NCBI GenBank assembly: GCA_004764695.1
Contig: SMSO01000032.1
Location: forward strand, 5,848,668-5,912,667
DNA: 64,000 nucleotides
Reading direction: 5' to 3'
Source: Schizochytrium sp. TIO01
Taxonomy: Eukaryota > Sar > Bigyra > Thraustochytrida > Thraustochytriidae
Positions 42,887 to 52,612 of the stretch are shown piece by piece. Below the pieces are notes generated by a model that made no database searches, was not told the DNA's origin, and saw only the letters and a list, made by a program, of their open reading frames with translations. A program made the translations under genes and the position numbers. Within the stretch, counting starts at the first letter, position 1. Every line of letters starts with the position of its first letter.

Positions 42887-45409
42887 CTATAATTCATCAA
42901 ATGTTCTCATATACGTCCCATCTAGACCATCTTCACCATACTGGAAACTAACAACCTGACCATTGGTCATATTCTGTACAATACGTGAACCCGAACCGGC
43001 GTCGTTCACAACAATTCTCTCAAGAGTCTTAACGAGACGCCGCTGTTGATCACCCGTCACACTTGTTTTACATGATGTGTCGATCAAATTGATGCGAGAT
43101 GGTTTAGCGTGTGACCAAAACTCGATCGGTGTCAGGCCCTTGATAAATGAGTTCTTAATAAAGCCACGTGCCTCTAGAGAGTAATCAAACTTTGTTAAAT
43201 GAGGTAGATACCTTGTTTCATTGCTCATCTCAGGAAGCAGACGGCCTTGGGCGCTAAACTGTTGTGAAAGCATCCGAGTAATTTGATTAAAGTTGACCAT
43301 CGAACCCTTTGAACCAGCGTTGATCATGTCTAGAATTCTATTACTACCAATGCAAGACTCAGGGGCTGCAATCTGGGTAATGCTATTTAAAGCAGCACAA
43401 AGCTTATCCTCATCTGGCATCCTTCCACGCATTTCCAAGTCTTCGCGGATTACCCTATCAACACCATCAATGTTTAGGGGCGTGTGCTCTACTACACAAT
43501 CCGAAATACCCACTGAGAAACCATGGTAGTCCATAAAATGCTCTGCCACACGTTGTACACGTTCCAAAAATAGACACGCTTTATTATGGCCATACATGAG
43601 AAAAACTCTATGAATGAGACTATTATCAGCAATCCCTAATGTAGCCTTAGTAAATGTAGCCTCTATAATTTCACCATTTCGAATGAGAACTCCTGCATGA
43701 TTATAGTGTTCTCCAAGATCAATTTCCAGATCCCGCAAGACACAGTTGATGAGCTGGAAACCGACATACAGCCGCCTGGGTTTAAGTAGGACTGGGATAA
43801 TAAAGTCCTCATACGCAACCTCCACACCAGCTTGATACAAAATGCTTCCAAAATCAACCTCTTCTAAGGGGTGGTTAGACATCAAATGAGCACCAAGTAA
43901 ACTATCTTGAGTAAGACCTAGTAAAGGCTTACTACTTTGACTACACACGATACTACTACTCATCATCATGAGCTCTTCGAGTTCAGCTCGAGCCTCGTCA
44001 CTTTGGGGAACATGAATATTAAATTCATCTCCATCGCAATCACCATTAAATGATGGTAAGCTTGAATAGTTTAATCTGATTGTGTCGCAAGGGAACATCC
44101 TGACCCGCATGGCTGTCATAGAGCCTCTGTGAAGACTCGGTTGCCTATTTACAGCCACAATATCCCCATTCTCCAAACTACGCTCGATAGTATCACCGAC
44201 CTCCACGAATTCAGCGACATTACTTAAAAGACTAGCATCAAACCTTTTACCATTAGACCTTTTTGTTACATAACGTATAGACCACTTTGTAAGCATATGT
44301 TGATTATATACATTGACAACGCGTGGAACAGTCAAGTTTTTACAAATAGAGATCGGAAGACCCACTTCATTTAGACCCAACTTGGGATCACCCGAGAGGA
44401 CGCTTCGTGCAGAGAATTCAACTCGCTTACCCATTAAATTACCCCGTACAATGCCCTTTTTACGATCTATCATTTGACGCAGTCCACCGGCATCAGACGT
44501 TTTTACGCGTAAGGATTGTGTTGTGTTTTTAATGTCAAAAAGGATATTTACAGCATCTTGTAGTTCGTGATGGTACTCTTCAATAAGGCCACTATGGAGT
44601 TTTCGTTCTATAGCGTTCCGTAATTGAGCATTCTTTTTCAGGATTGTACTGTAAAGACTTGTAATGTGACTGGGATACCACGTTCCCTTTGAAACATTGG
44701 GGAAACGAACTGTTATAGGTAGAATTGGAAGATTTTCTATAAAAACAGCATCAGCCAAGTCCCGGTAGGATTCAAAAACCTTGTTGTCCAAAACTTGCAT
44801 GTAAGTATCTTTAGGGATGCTAGCAATGAATTGATAAACCTCGAAACTAGAGACGATAATTTCATTCCCATTCTCATCGGGCACTGTTCTCTTGAAGTAA
44901 AATTTCAAACCAGCACGTTTCATTGCATTTGCCAAAATGTTATCCATTAACTCCTCACCCTCCTCCTCCTGGCCCTGATGATCTTCGGAAAGTTTACGCC
45001 TCTTTTTGGCCGATCGCACACTTGACCTAAGAGGGTGTTGTTTTCGCACTTTTGAAAGCTTGTAGTAAAAGTGCTTTTCCTTACAATCCGCCTTTCCACA
45101 TTTACCACAAAATGTTTTTAGAATCATAGTTAACAGAGGTTTGATAAACATCGGATTAACCACAGGACGAATAAGGACGCAATGTCCGAAATGACCTGGA
45201 CAGTCTCGGGAGCTCTTTTTACATGTCCCACAAGGCATGTTTAGAAATGCACCAAAGCGTAAGTCATGAAGCGTGTTGTTATTCTTGAATATAACTGTTG
45301 GCGAGGCAACATCAACAATGACTTTAGAAATTGAAGACGCAATCTCTACATTACTTGTTGGTTGAAAAACAACGCGACCAATCTCTTTATCCTCAATGTT
45401 CATGACCAT
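42887..45409 (-). CDS. DNA-directed RNA polymerase largest subunit, N-terminal (A'-like) part
   Basis: I start at ATG 45409 (a TTG at 45415 and an ATG at 45403 are alternatives), giving about 840 residues. The clamp zinc motif is present (CGTCKKSSRDCPGHFGHC, then CGKCGKADC). The switch and lid region RGNLMGKRVEFSARSVLSGD and the catalytic FNGDCDGDEFNIH, which holds the three Mg-binding Asp, are intact. The bridge helix (LIDTSCKTSVTGDQQRRLVK) is present. The protein stops shortly after the conserved FQYGEDGLDG, before the trigger loop and all C-terminal domains. That is the point at which archaeal A' and A'' are split. The rest must be another gene outside this window, or be lost. No CTD repeat is present. 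Confidence 0.93.
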   Translation of the reverse strand: MVMNIEDKEIGRVVFQPTSNVEIASSISKVIVDVASPTVIFKNNNTLHDLRFGAFLNMPCGTCKKSSRDCPGHFGHCVLIRPVVNPMFIKPLLTMILKTFCGKCGKADCKEKHFYYKLSKVRKQHPLRSSVRSAKKRRKLSEDHQGQEEEGEELMDNILANAMKRAGLKFYFKRTVPDENGNEIIVSSFEVYQFIASIPKDTYMQVLDNKVFESYRDLADAVFIENLPILPITVRFPNVSKGTWYPSHITSLYSTILKKNAQLRNAIERKLHSGLIEEYHHELQDAVNILFDIKNTTQSLRVKTSDAGGLRQMIDRKKGIVRGNLMGKRVEFSARSVLSGDPKLGLNEVGLPISICKNLTVPRVVNVYNQHMLTKWSIRYVTKRSNGKRFDASLLSNVAEFVEVGDTIERSLENGDIVAVNRQPSLHRGSMTAMRVRMFPCDTIRLNYSSLPSFNGDCDGDEFNIHVPQSDEARAELEELMMMSSSIVCSQSSKPLLGLTQDSLLGAHLMSNHPLEEVDFGSILYQAGVEVAYEDFIIPVLLKPRRLYVGFQLINCVLRDLEIDLGEHYNHAGVLIRNGEIIEATFTKATLGIADNSLIHRVFLMYGHNKACLFLERVQRVAEHFMDYHGFSVGISDCVVEHTPLNIDGVDRVIREDLEMRGRMPDEDKLCAALNSITQIAAPESCIGSNRILDMINAGSKGSMVNFNQITRMLSQQFSAQGRLLPEMSNETRYLPHLTKFDYSLEARGFIKNSFIKGLTPIEFWSHAKPSRINLIDTSCKTSVTGDQQRRLVKTLERIVVNDAGSGSRIVQNMTNGQVVSFQYGEDGLDGTYMRTFDEL

Positions 45410-45456
45410 GTTCAATTGGTCTTACACATAATGTATTCGCAATATATCATTAATCT

Positions 45457-48400
45457 TTACTTTGTTGTCTTTGCGAAGAAGCTACTGATGAGTTCCTTAG
45501 ACTTGAGTGGTTTAACGGCCTTTTTATCAATCTTTTTCTTTTTCGGAGGGGGTGCGGTGACATTTTTGAGCACCTTACCATCTAATGATAAAGATACTTG
45601 ACGCGTAGAGTATTTTTCCGAAATGTCCGGCCCTTCCTCGGACCTTATACGCTTGTTCGTTACATACGTTTGACAACCCAAGTGACTTAACATGTCTCCC
45701 TCCCTAGACGAAGCCACAGAGGTCTCGGTGTAGCTGGATGGACGCAGTAACTTCTCCGATTTTAATCTACCGAATGCATACTCCAAATAAGTACGCATGG
45801 GTTTATCAATGAACGTTGTGGAGTAGTAATTGTAATCAAGCGGAACGTTTTGCAATGAGCGGGCAAGCTCCATATCAATAAGAGCATGCTGGACATCGGT
45901 GCGTTTGTGCTCTTTGCGGAGAACGACATATTCAAACCGTTCACCTAGAACGGGACATTCGGCAGGCCCTAAACGGCTCACCATGCGCTTCCAACAATCA
46001 ATGTGAGCTCCTGGCTTTCCATTGCCTGACCCACCTATCTTGTTGATCTTTTTAGTAATACCAAATTCTTCCAAGGGGATCCTACCCGCAAATAGATCTT
46101 CCATGGTGGACTTCACGTGATTGTACGCAGCATCCTCATCCTTTTCGACGATGAATTTTTCAAAAAATCCTTTCATTGCCCTCGTACATAAAAGCGCAGT
46201 ATCACGGCGAATATAACGGATACCCATGGCTTTGAGTTTAAATTTGGTTGGGTCATTTTCATAGAGAGCCCCGATGTAGTTTTTCTTTTTAGAAATCATA
46301 AAGGGGTAAAAGGTTTTTTCATACTCAAAGTTGTGAGGCGCATATCCTTTGAGGCAGTCTACACGAAAACTTTTCTCAATGAGATGGCCATACGAAATCG
46401 CCTTCTCAATACTCACACCAGGCAGTTTGAAGAAAATTGAATCTGTGTCACCATAAATGACAATCGCAGCAAGAGGTTCTCCTGTCAACCTAGTATAATT
46501 TGCTTCTACGTACTCTTTGAACATGACTAGCATAAAACGACCACGCCCCGTAATAGTTCGCGCAAGTGGCAACAAAGGAACGGTCGCGTCTTTGGAACCC
46601 AACATACCATACAGTGAATTCATGACGATCTTTGTTCCCAGTTGAATGGATTCGTACACATTATATCCATCAGAGTCTGCATCGAATTGGTCGCGTGCAT
46701 TCTTGGCTTCTTTGCGTTCGCGCGCCAGATCAGTTTGCATCTTAACAAAGATACCTTCATGAACACGCTTGGCAATAAAATACTCTTTGTCGATGAGTTT
46801 ATAGTCATCAGGGTGCAATACACGATCATGATCATCCAGACAGTAAGTATCCCAACTCAAATTATCACAACGCATCACACTAGGGTAAAGAGAAGCAGCA
46901 TCACAGACCACAACAGGATCTTTGTGATAACCAACAGTAGGTTCAAGTACAAACGCACCATCGTAGCTCCCTTCAAAGGTTGGCTTCTGACTTTTGGTAA
47001 AACTCGGGATGAGGAAGTTTGATGCACGAGTATAATGCTGAATCTTGCTAATGAGCTTAAATACTAGCCCCTTGTCCAAGACGACATTGACATTTGTACC
47101 AAGGACACTAGCCATACCAAGCGATTTCACGACCAACGACGCAACGCGGTCAAGTGACAACAACAAAAGCGAATCTTTTAGACAGTATTTTGCGATCGTA
47201 GCTCTCCCCTGGGGACTCTTAAAAAATTCAGGAATATCACGATACCTGAGATCCTCTTTATTGTCATCGTGCAAAAAATGTGAGCAAACAGACTTCAATG
47301 AGTATGACCGAAGTCGCAAGGTAACATCACCCTTTAATATTTCGAACATATCCATCATGGTCATACCAGGTGAATTGTAAATATTCACAAGACGTTCTCC
47401 ACTTTGATTACTAGAACGTGATACCTTTTGAAAGCTCAATTTACAACCACGCCTCCATGTCAACTCTTTTGCGTAGGAAATACGTAGAACATCCATCCGG
47501 CTAAGAATGTAAGGCATATCAAATTGGTTGCTATTGTAACCAATCATGAATTCGATCGAATACTCGCGTACAAGTTTAGCAAAGTAAACTAGCATCTGGT
47601 CTTCCGATTCAAACGATATGTAGTCATCTGAACTAGGCGTCTCCTGTAAGCATAGAACACCCTGGCGAATAATATCTTTCGTTCCATCTGAAATAACAAA
47701 TGAAATCTGAATCACAGGACAACTTTCTGGATAAGGGAAGACGTTCACATCATAAGTGAGACATTCAATGTCAAAGTACATATTTCTGGGAATGTAAAGT
47801 GGTACGTCTGGATCTTGTGTGCGATAGAGCTTAGTACAAGAACCAATATGGTACTTTGCCGTACAGCTAAGTTTGTTTTCAGCAAGTTTTATGCCCTCAA
47901 ATGTGACGGCAGTACCAGTAGCAATATCATGGGATACCATGAACTTCGAGACCGGGCAGAGATTAGCCTCAAAAAATAACCAGCCAGGGTGTTTTTTAGA
48001 AAGACGCGCAAACAGAGCCTTGGTGACGGTCGGGCTGAGAGTGTAGATTTTGATAAATTTCCCACACTTACGCTGGAACCCATACACTGACTTGTGATCG
48101 TTAACAATCTCAAACTTCAACACAAGTTCACAGTTTGTGTTTACTAGGATATGTCCCCCTTGGCGGGGTACTTCTTTTCCAGAGTTCATGATGGACCTAA
48201 ATCTATCGGGAAAGAGATGGTTATTATAAAACCATACTTGATTATTAACGACACGTACAACTTCCTGGTATCGGGGGTGATTTCCTGACGAAGCCGGTCC
48301 ATCTTCATTTCGAATCTGTACATAAAAAAAGTCACAGAGGGGTTTGGTGATCAGATATGTCGTTGAACGATCACGTGCATCACGCGCATAGATGAAAGCA

Positions 48401-48897
48401 TTGGCGCCACTAACAGTGTCTTCCCAATCGACATTGACTATGTGGGCAGTGCCTTTAAATGATTCTTCAGGTAGTTCCTCATGAACTCTCGATCGCTTGA
48501 TAGAAATAGAGTTCAAATGCGCATCCGGAGGTTTCTTGTTTGTGTCAGATTTCTGGCCGAGATCATGTTTCGAATCACAGTCATTGTAAATGACGTTACT
48601 TCTTCTCTTGAGTGCACTAAGCTCTTCAACAAAAGAATCCACATTGGATTTCTCATGTAGATTATGCAAAAATGTTTCCCAGATTCGCTTCACGTTATTG
48701 AAATGATGGGTATCACCAATTTGATCAATGTCGGAAACCGTTGAAGTTTCTAGGGCAAGTCGAATGTCATCCTGTACAGTCATCAATCCATTGATGATCT
48801 GCGTCCATGACTCTACATATGAAGGGTCGTCTTCAAACACATCAATCTTATGCACAATGCCCAGTGCCTTCGCGTTCTCCAAGAGTTTAGAATCCAT
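45457..48897 (-). CDS. polB: DNA polymerase, family B (delta-like)
   Basis: I start at ATG 48897 (the longer frame begins with TTG), giving 1146 residues. The 3'-5' exonuclease motif I is YFDIECLTYD (Asp376, Glu378), and later NSNQFDMPYILSRMD and CLKDSLLLL supply motifs II and III. Polymerase motif A is DAASLYPSVM (Asp666), motif B is KIVMNSLYGMLG and motif C is YGDTDSIFF (Asp817, Asp819). All are intact, so it is an active replicative enzyme with proofreading. The C-terminal tail holds a Lys-rich run (PPPKKKKIDKKAVK) and ends LISSFFAKTTK. That ending resembles a PCNA-interacting peptide, although no sliding clamp gene is in this window. The recurring motif lies about 60 bp upstream. Confidence 0.97.
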   Translation of the reverse strand: MDSKLLENAKALGIVHKIDVFEDDPSYVESWTQIINGLMTVQDDIRLALETSTVSDIDQIGDTHHFNNVKRIWETFLHNLHEKSNVDSFVEELSALKRRSNVIYNDCDSKHDLGQKSDTNKKPPDAHLNSISIKRSRVHEELPEESFKGTAHIVNVDWEDTVSGANAFIYARDARDRSTTYLITKPLCDFFYVQIRNEDGPASSGNHPRYQEVVRVVNNQVWFYNNHLFPDRFRSIMNSGKEVPRQGGHILVNTNCELVLKFEIVNDHKSVYGFQRKCGKFIKIYTLSPTVTKALFARLSKKHPGWLFFEANLCPVSKFMVSHDIATGTAVTFEGIKLAENKLSCTAKYHIGSCTKLYRTQDPDVPLYIPRNMYFDIECLTYDVNVFPYPESCPVIQISFVISDGTKDIIRQGVLCLQETPSSDDYISFESEDQMLVYFAKLVREYSIEFMIGYNSNQFDMPYILSRMDVLRISYAKELTWRRGCKLSFQKVSRSSNQSGERLVNIYNSPGMTMMDMFEILKGDVTLRLRSYSLKSVCSHFLHDDNKEDLRYRDIPEFFKSPQGRATIAKYCLKDSLLLLSLDRVASLVVKSLGMASVLGTNVNVVLDKGLVFKLISKIQHYTRASNFLIPSFTKSQKPTFEGSYDGAFVLEPTVGYHKDPVVVCDAASLYPSVMRCDNLSWDTYCLDDHDRVLHPDDYKLIDKEYFIAKRVHEGIFVKMQTDLARERKEAKNARDQFDADSDGYNVYESIQLGTKIVMNSLYGMLGSKDATVPLLPLARTITGRGRFMLVMFKEYVEANYTRLTGEPLAAIVIYGDTDSIFFKLPGVSIEKAISYGHLIEKSFRVDCLKGYAPHNFEYEKTFYPFMISKKKNYIGALYENDPTKFKLKAMGIRYIRRDTALLCTRAMKGFFEKFIVEKDEDAAYNHVKSTMEDLFAGRIPLEEFGITKKINKIGGSGNGKPGAHIDCWKRMVSRLGPAECPVLGERFEYVVLRKEHKRTDVQHALIDMELARSLQNVPLDYNYYSTTFIDKPMRTYLEYAFGRLKSEKLLRPSSYTETSVASSREGDMLSHLGCQTYVTNKRIRSEEGPDISEKYSTRQVSLSLDGKVLKNVTAPPPKKKKIDKKAVKPLKSKELISSFFAKTTK

Positions 48898-49321
48898 TTT
48901 TTTTCTATTCAATCAAGAAGAGTATAGCAGATGGAGTTTCAATTGGCTGACGATGCGGTGTTAAGGTTTTGCTGCCCTTCAGCACCGTAATTATCAATGC
49001 AATGAATTTTATTCGAGAAACAATTTCACTCTGGCTCTTTTCGGGCGAACTGCGCAGTTTTAACGCGAATGAACATTTTGAACTAGGTTCTCGTTGCTAG
49101 TTGTCGCAATGCCCCTCTACATCGGCTATTTGACTAATTTGCACGATAACTTCAATCGTGTTCCAGGAACATTCGTTCCTCAACTGATTTACATCTTACT
49201 CGGTGATGTGTTTGAGGTTGCGCATTAATAGATTATCAAACTAATCAATATGATGCATTTAATAACCTACATATTAAAAACTCAAAAAAAAGTATAAATT
49301 GATTGACTTTATTATAATGTT
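48898..49321. other. Intergenic region, about 420 bp, with two hairpins
   Basis: Besides the polymerase promoter motif, this gap holds two adjacent perfect hairpins. One is CACGAT/ATCGTG at 49142-49160 with a 7-base loop. The other is AGGAAC/GTTCCT at 49165-49180 with a 4-base loop. They lie about 140-180 bp beyond the stop codon of the HIT gene, reading on the minus strand, and could mark its transcript end. No convincing gene is seen. Confidence 0.5.
48958..48974 (-). promoter_or_regulatory. polB: Candidate promoter motif upstream of DNA polymerase
   Basis: The minus strand reads CAGCAAAACCTTAACAC, a two- or three-mismatch copy of the recurring motif. It lies about 60 bp before ATG 48897. 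Confidence 0.5.
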
Positions 49322-50149
49322 TTATTGGCCTACAAGCTTTTTCCAGATACTACGCTTGTTTCTCTCACCATCACGCTGAGACGTAGCAGAGGGAAACTTG
49401 TAAACATTCCGCTTATCACGCGTCTGAATAAGCTTATGGATAAGGTTTCCAATCGGCAAAAAATTATCAACATGCACATTGTCATTGTTTTGCCTTTTGG
49501 AAGGGTAGAGAGGGAGCGACATGATATGCATATGAAGATGCATCTTGCTATTGAAAGGTGGCTTCATAAAGCCCATAACGAAGCCTGTAAGCTCGATACT
49601 AGCTTCGTCATCAATGGTGTCCTGAGCGTACTTCTTAGGGGGGCGACCTGTCAGTGGCATTCCGGCGTTTACCCACTCTTGCGCAAGGCGTTTGCCTGCC
49701 TCTTCAAGTGCCATGAGCATATCAAGATGCTCAACGCCTAGTTGGGAACAATCCTCGATGTCTTCAAAGACAAGAATCAAACGATGAAAGCGACTAGCAG
49801 GGTCTTTATCATCAATGACAGCAAAATCGTTGCCATAAAGATGCTCGCCTTCTGACTCAAGCTGATGAGCCAAATCGCGAAAATCATTATCATCGCCATG
49901 ATGGTGCACCCATCGATTCCACTTGGCCTTATGATATTCAGAAAGCCTGACGTAAGTCTCATCCCGTGACTCACAGCCTTCACTCATCACAAGGTCAAGA
50001 TGTAGAGAATCGAGCGTGCTTAACACTCCATCAATTTGATCCAAACTTAGCCCAACATCACTAGAAAGCGCATTGGCAAATGCGTCACTAAGATGCGTCA
50101 TCCTTCTCCCTGGTCTCTTGAGTTCGGGGTTTGATACTAAAGAAAACAT
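49322..50149 (-). CDS. HIT-family (histidine triad) nucleotide hydrolase/transferase-like protein
   Basis: Protein of 275 residues from ATG 50149. The C-terminal half is a HIT domain. FAVIDDKDPASRFHRLILVF forms the first strands, and the triad is in MKPPFNSKMHLHMHIMSLP with His204, His206 and His208 spaced H-x-H-x-H. The G-F-M-K-P-P-F-N-S lead-in is like aprataxin and HINT3-type proteins. The N-terminal 120 residues are helical and not recognised. HIT enzymes act on AMP-linked substrates; an aprataxin-like role in repairing adenylated DNA ends would suit a gene beside DNA polymerase. No zinc finger of the aprataxin kind is visible in the basic C-terminal tail. Confidence 0.78.
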   Translation of the reverse strand: MFSLVSNPELKRPGRRMTHLSDAFANALSSDVGLSLDQIDGVLSTLDSLHLDLVMSEGCESRDETYVRLSEYHKAKWNRWVHHHGDDNDFRDLAHQLESEGEHLYGNDFAVIDDKDPASRFHRLILVFEDIEDCSQLGVEHLDMLMALEEAGKRLAQEWVNAGMPLTGRPPKKYAQDTIDDEASIELTGFVMGFMKPPFNSKMHLHMHIMSLPLYPSKRQNNDNVHVDNFLPIGNLIHKLIQTRDKRNVYKFPSATSQRDGERNKRSIWKKLVGQ

Positions 50150-50159
50150 TTGTTTACAT

Positions 50160-50870
50160 TTAACTAGTACTAGAGGAACTAGGACTCTGATTCATACGAA
50201 CATTAAGGAACCCATTCACCATAGCGAGCTGAATGGACATCGAAAGTTCTTCTGGAAAGGCAGGGAACTTACTCATGTCATTCTCAGAAGGGAATGTCGA
50301 AGCCCAGAAGAACAAGTCCTTGTGGAGAAATTTCATAAATACAAGACTCCGTCGGAGGAACAAATCTTCCCACGGAGAGTTATAGTTTCCTACCAATGCA
50401 TAATTGACAATAGACTGGTATACACTTACAACAAAATTCGCATGATCAATAAAGTTCATTCGAGGATTCTTTGACTTGACTTCCTCAAACCCAATACGTT
50501 CAACGAACTTCATGAGAATCTTATCAAAGTACTCTCCAATCTTTAGCTCGGGGCCGACCTTTGCATCCAGTGATTCGTTGAACTTTCCTAAGTTATTCCG
50601 GAACTCATCGTCCAAAAGAGAACGACAGAAACTATGATGGGGAATCATGTGACATAATGACATGTACTGATTCAGAGCCATAATTAACCAGAACCGAGGA
50701 TTCTTCATACTTGAACCACCATATTCCAACAAACCACGGGTAATAACACTAGCATCACGGAATGACTTGGCACGGTAACGATAGTATTCGTCCGGACTAA
50801 TGCTTTCACTCTCTACGTTAGAGGAAGGTACTGCTGGTGGAACACCTGTAGCAGCAGGAACCGTAGCCAT
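50160..50870 (-). CDS. Protein of unknown function, 236 residues
   Basis: I start at ATG 50870 (MATVPAATGVPPAVPSS); the longer frame begins at TTG inside the divergent gene at 50939. The first 30 residues are low-complexity. The rest is helical and ordered (FWLIMALNQYMSLCHMIPHH onward), ending in a Ser run. No family is recognised. It ends 10 bp before the HIT gene in the same direction. Confidence 0.55.
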   Translation of the reverse strand: MATVPAATGVPPAVPSSNVESESISPDEYYRYRAKSFRDASVITRGLLEYGGSSMKNPRFWLIMALNQYMSLCHMIPHHSFCRSLLDDEFRNNLGKFNESLDAKVGPELKIGEYFDKILMKFVERIGFEEVKSKNPRMNFIDHANFVVSVYQSIVNYALVGNYNSPWEDLFLRRSLVFMKFLHKDLFFWASTFPSENDMSKFPAFPEELSMSIQLAMVNGFLNVRMNQSPSSSSTS

Positions 50871-50938
50871 AGTACCACAATTCAAGTATATGTTCCTTTC
50901 GAGACAAATTACACATATAGAGTATACGTCAACACAAG

Positions 50939-51397
50939 ATGTCATCCAACGACACAACAATAATCCCCGTGATTAGAGCTACACAATTAGACACAACAGC
51001 GGGGCCGTTCTTTATCACTCTCCTAAAAAGCCAGTCAACCTCCAAAAAGGTGTGGAGAGTTTCCCAACGCGATGCAGAGCACATCGGCTTCAACCCATCG
51101 GGCGTTCAAAGTTTCACCGTCAACCACCGAGAACTGAGTTCTCTATTCGGTTCAAACTTGATGGCGAAATACCATTTCTATCAAACCTTTCACACCATTC
51201 TCATGTTCAATAGATTAAACCTCGCATCTCCTACAAAGTTATATACCCACTTCGACGACAAAAACCGCCAATTCATCATTCGGTATAAAATATCAAGGGA
51301 TGAAAGTGTCACTATACCGGAGATGGTAGCAAGCCCTTATGTTTCATTACAATTAGTCAACTCTCCGCCCAGTCTGAAAATGATTTTCAAGTATTAA
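50939..51397 (+). CDS. Protein of unknown function, 152 residues
   Basis: Start at ATG 50939. It looks like a small beta-rich, non-secreted protein (FFITLLKSQSTSKKVWRVSQ). No motif is recognised. It is the only plus-strand gene between 41 and 64 kb, convergent with the nuclease gene at 51432. Protein composition and spacing support it as real. Confidence 0.6.
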   Translation: MSSNDTTIIPVIRATQLDTTAGPFFITLLKSQSTSKKVWRVSQRDAEHIGFNPSGVQSFTVNHRELSSLFGSNLMAKYHFYQTFHTILMFNRLNLASPTKLYTHFDDKNRQFIIRYKISRDESVTIPEMVASPYVSLQLVNSPPSLKMIFKY

Positions 51398-51431
51398 TAT
51401 TACTTATGATAAATGTTCCATAAACTAGTCG

Positions 51432-52553
51432 CTATTCTTTCTCGAAAGCTTCTTCATGTGTTCTCTTGGAACAACCCGAATCGGGAGAGTCATACTCAAA
51501 CGGGTCCAAGTCGTGGTAAAGTTTTGCTACTTCCCGGACGTGCTCAGGTAACATCGTTGATTGACATTCGGCAAGTATTGATTTGGCGCGGTCTTGGAAG
51601 ATGGCATCAACGTGTTGATCATGGCGATCAAGCGGAATCTCTAGAATGTCGAGCGCATCACGGGAGCCAATTTTTTGGCTATCAACCACAATCAAGTACA
51701 TACCAATCACCCGCGCATGCTTCTCGCGAAACATACGTTCAAACATACGTCGGTAAATGCTGAGTTGAATGCCATATTTGACAATAGGCATGTTCCTCTG
51801 CATCATCAAGCTAGGGAGATGCTTGCCTCGAGACGACTCACTTAGTTCATGAATTGGTTTTCGCGGGTTCTTAGGGGGCCTTTTCACACCACCCTTACAA
51901 CGTTTATAATCAATGATGACATAACCATCCTTTTCCGGATTGTACAACAGGCCGTCAATCATGCCACTGATATGCAGCTCTGGATGAAACATGCAAAACT
52001 CAGTGCGATAAAACTCATGTGCACCACGATGAATACCAAAATATTCGCAAAACTCCTCAAAGTATGCATACTCAGGAACACTTGCGCGCAAACGCTCACA
52101 AGTTGCATCATACGTGGACTTGTAATCATCAGGATTGTCTAGGTAATAAGCCGTCATGTTTCCCATATCCTCAAAGTGCCCATGCATGATCGTTCCAGCC
52201 GTAGCACCCTCAGACCATTTCGATCGAATATTCTCCACCGTCCGACAACCATAATACCGATATGACACATCTGTGTCAACAAGCTCCTTGTGTGTTGGAC
52301 TTGCCAAAATACGGACTGCAACAGGATCTAAGTTCGTAGGAAAGTAATATGAAATAATACCAGTGGTTGACTTCAAAGGTAAACACCCCAATCCATCCGA
52401 TGTAGATACCCAATCCTCTAGATAGGGACTAAAACACGTATAAGAATGATCAGCCTCCGTGAAGTGGATCAACCGATCGTAACGTGTCGCATTCTTTGAA
52501 GCACCCTCCAAATACCGCACCTTTAGAGGGGCAACTGCGCTAGACACCGACAT
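51432..52553 (-). CDS. PD-(D/E)XK nuclease-fold protein
   Basis: I start at ATG 52553 (a GTG at 52559 is adjacent), giving 373 residues. The active site is HISGMIDGLLYN (Asp) followed by GYVIIDYKRCKGG, the D-x-K of the fold. A conserved helix with Gln, YGIQLSIYRRMFERMF, then a strand VIGMYLIVVDSQ, complete the pattern seen in RecB/YqaJ-like and giant-virus nucleases (compare their Y-D-W-K-R-x-K motif). EDMGNMTAYY may supply the first acidic residue. A role in recombination or end processing is likely. The recurring promoter motif is upstream. Confidence 0.78.
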   Translation of the reverse strand: MSVSSAVAPLKVRYLEGASKNATRYDRLIHFTEADHSYTCFSPYLEDWVSTSDGLGCLPLKSTTGIISYYFPTNLDPVAVRILASPTHKELVDTDVSYRYYGCRTVENIRSKWSEGATAGTIMHGHFEDMGNMTAYYLDNPDDYKSTYDATCERLRASVPEYAYFEEFCEYFGIHRGAHEFYRTEFCMFHPELHISGMIDGLLYNPEKDGYVIIDYKRCKGGVKRPPKNPRKPIHELSESSRGKHLPSLMMQRNMPIVKYGIQLSIYRRMFERMFREKHARVIGMYLIVVDSQKIGSRDALDILEIPLDRHDQHVDAIFQDRAKSILAECQSTMLPEHVREVAKLYHDLDPFEYDSPDSGCSKRTHEEAFEKE

Positions 52554-52572
52554 GGACACAACAACAAAAACA

Positions 52573-52588
52573 GTTAAGGGTTTGCTTT
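52573..52588 (-). promoter_or_regulatory. Candidate promoter motif upstream of the nuclease gene
   Basis: The minus strand reads AAAGCAAACCCTTAAC, one mismatch from the consensus core. It lies about 20 bp before ATG 52553. Confidence 0.6.
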
Positions 52589-52612
52589 CAAAATATATTC
52601 AATATCTTTATT

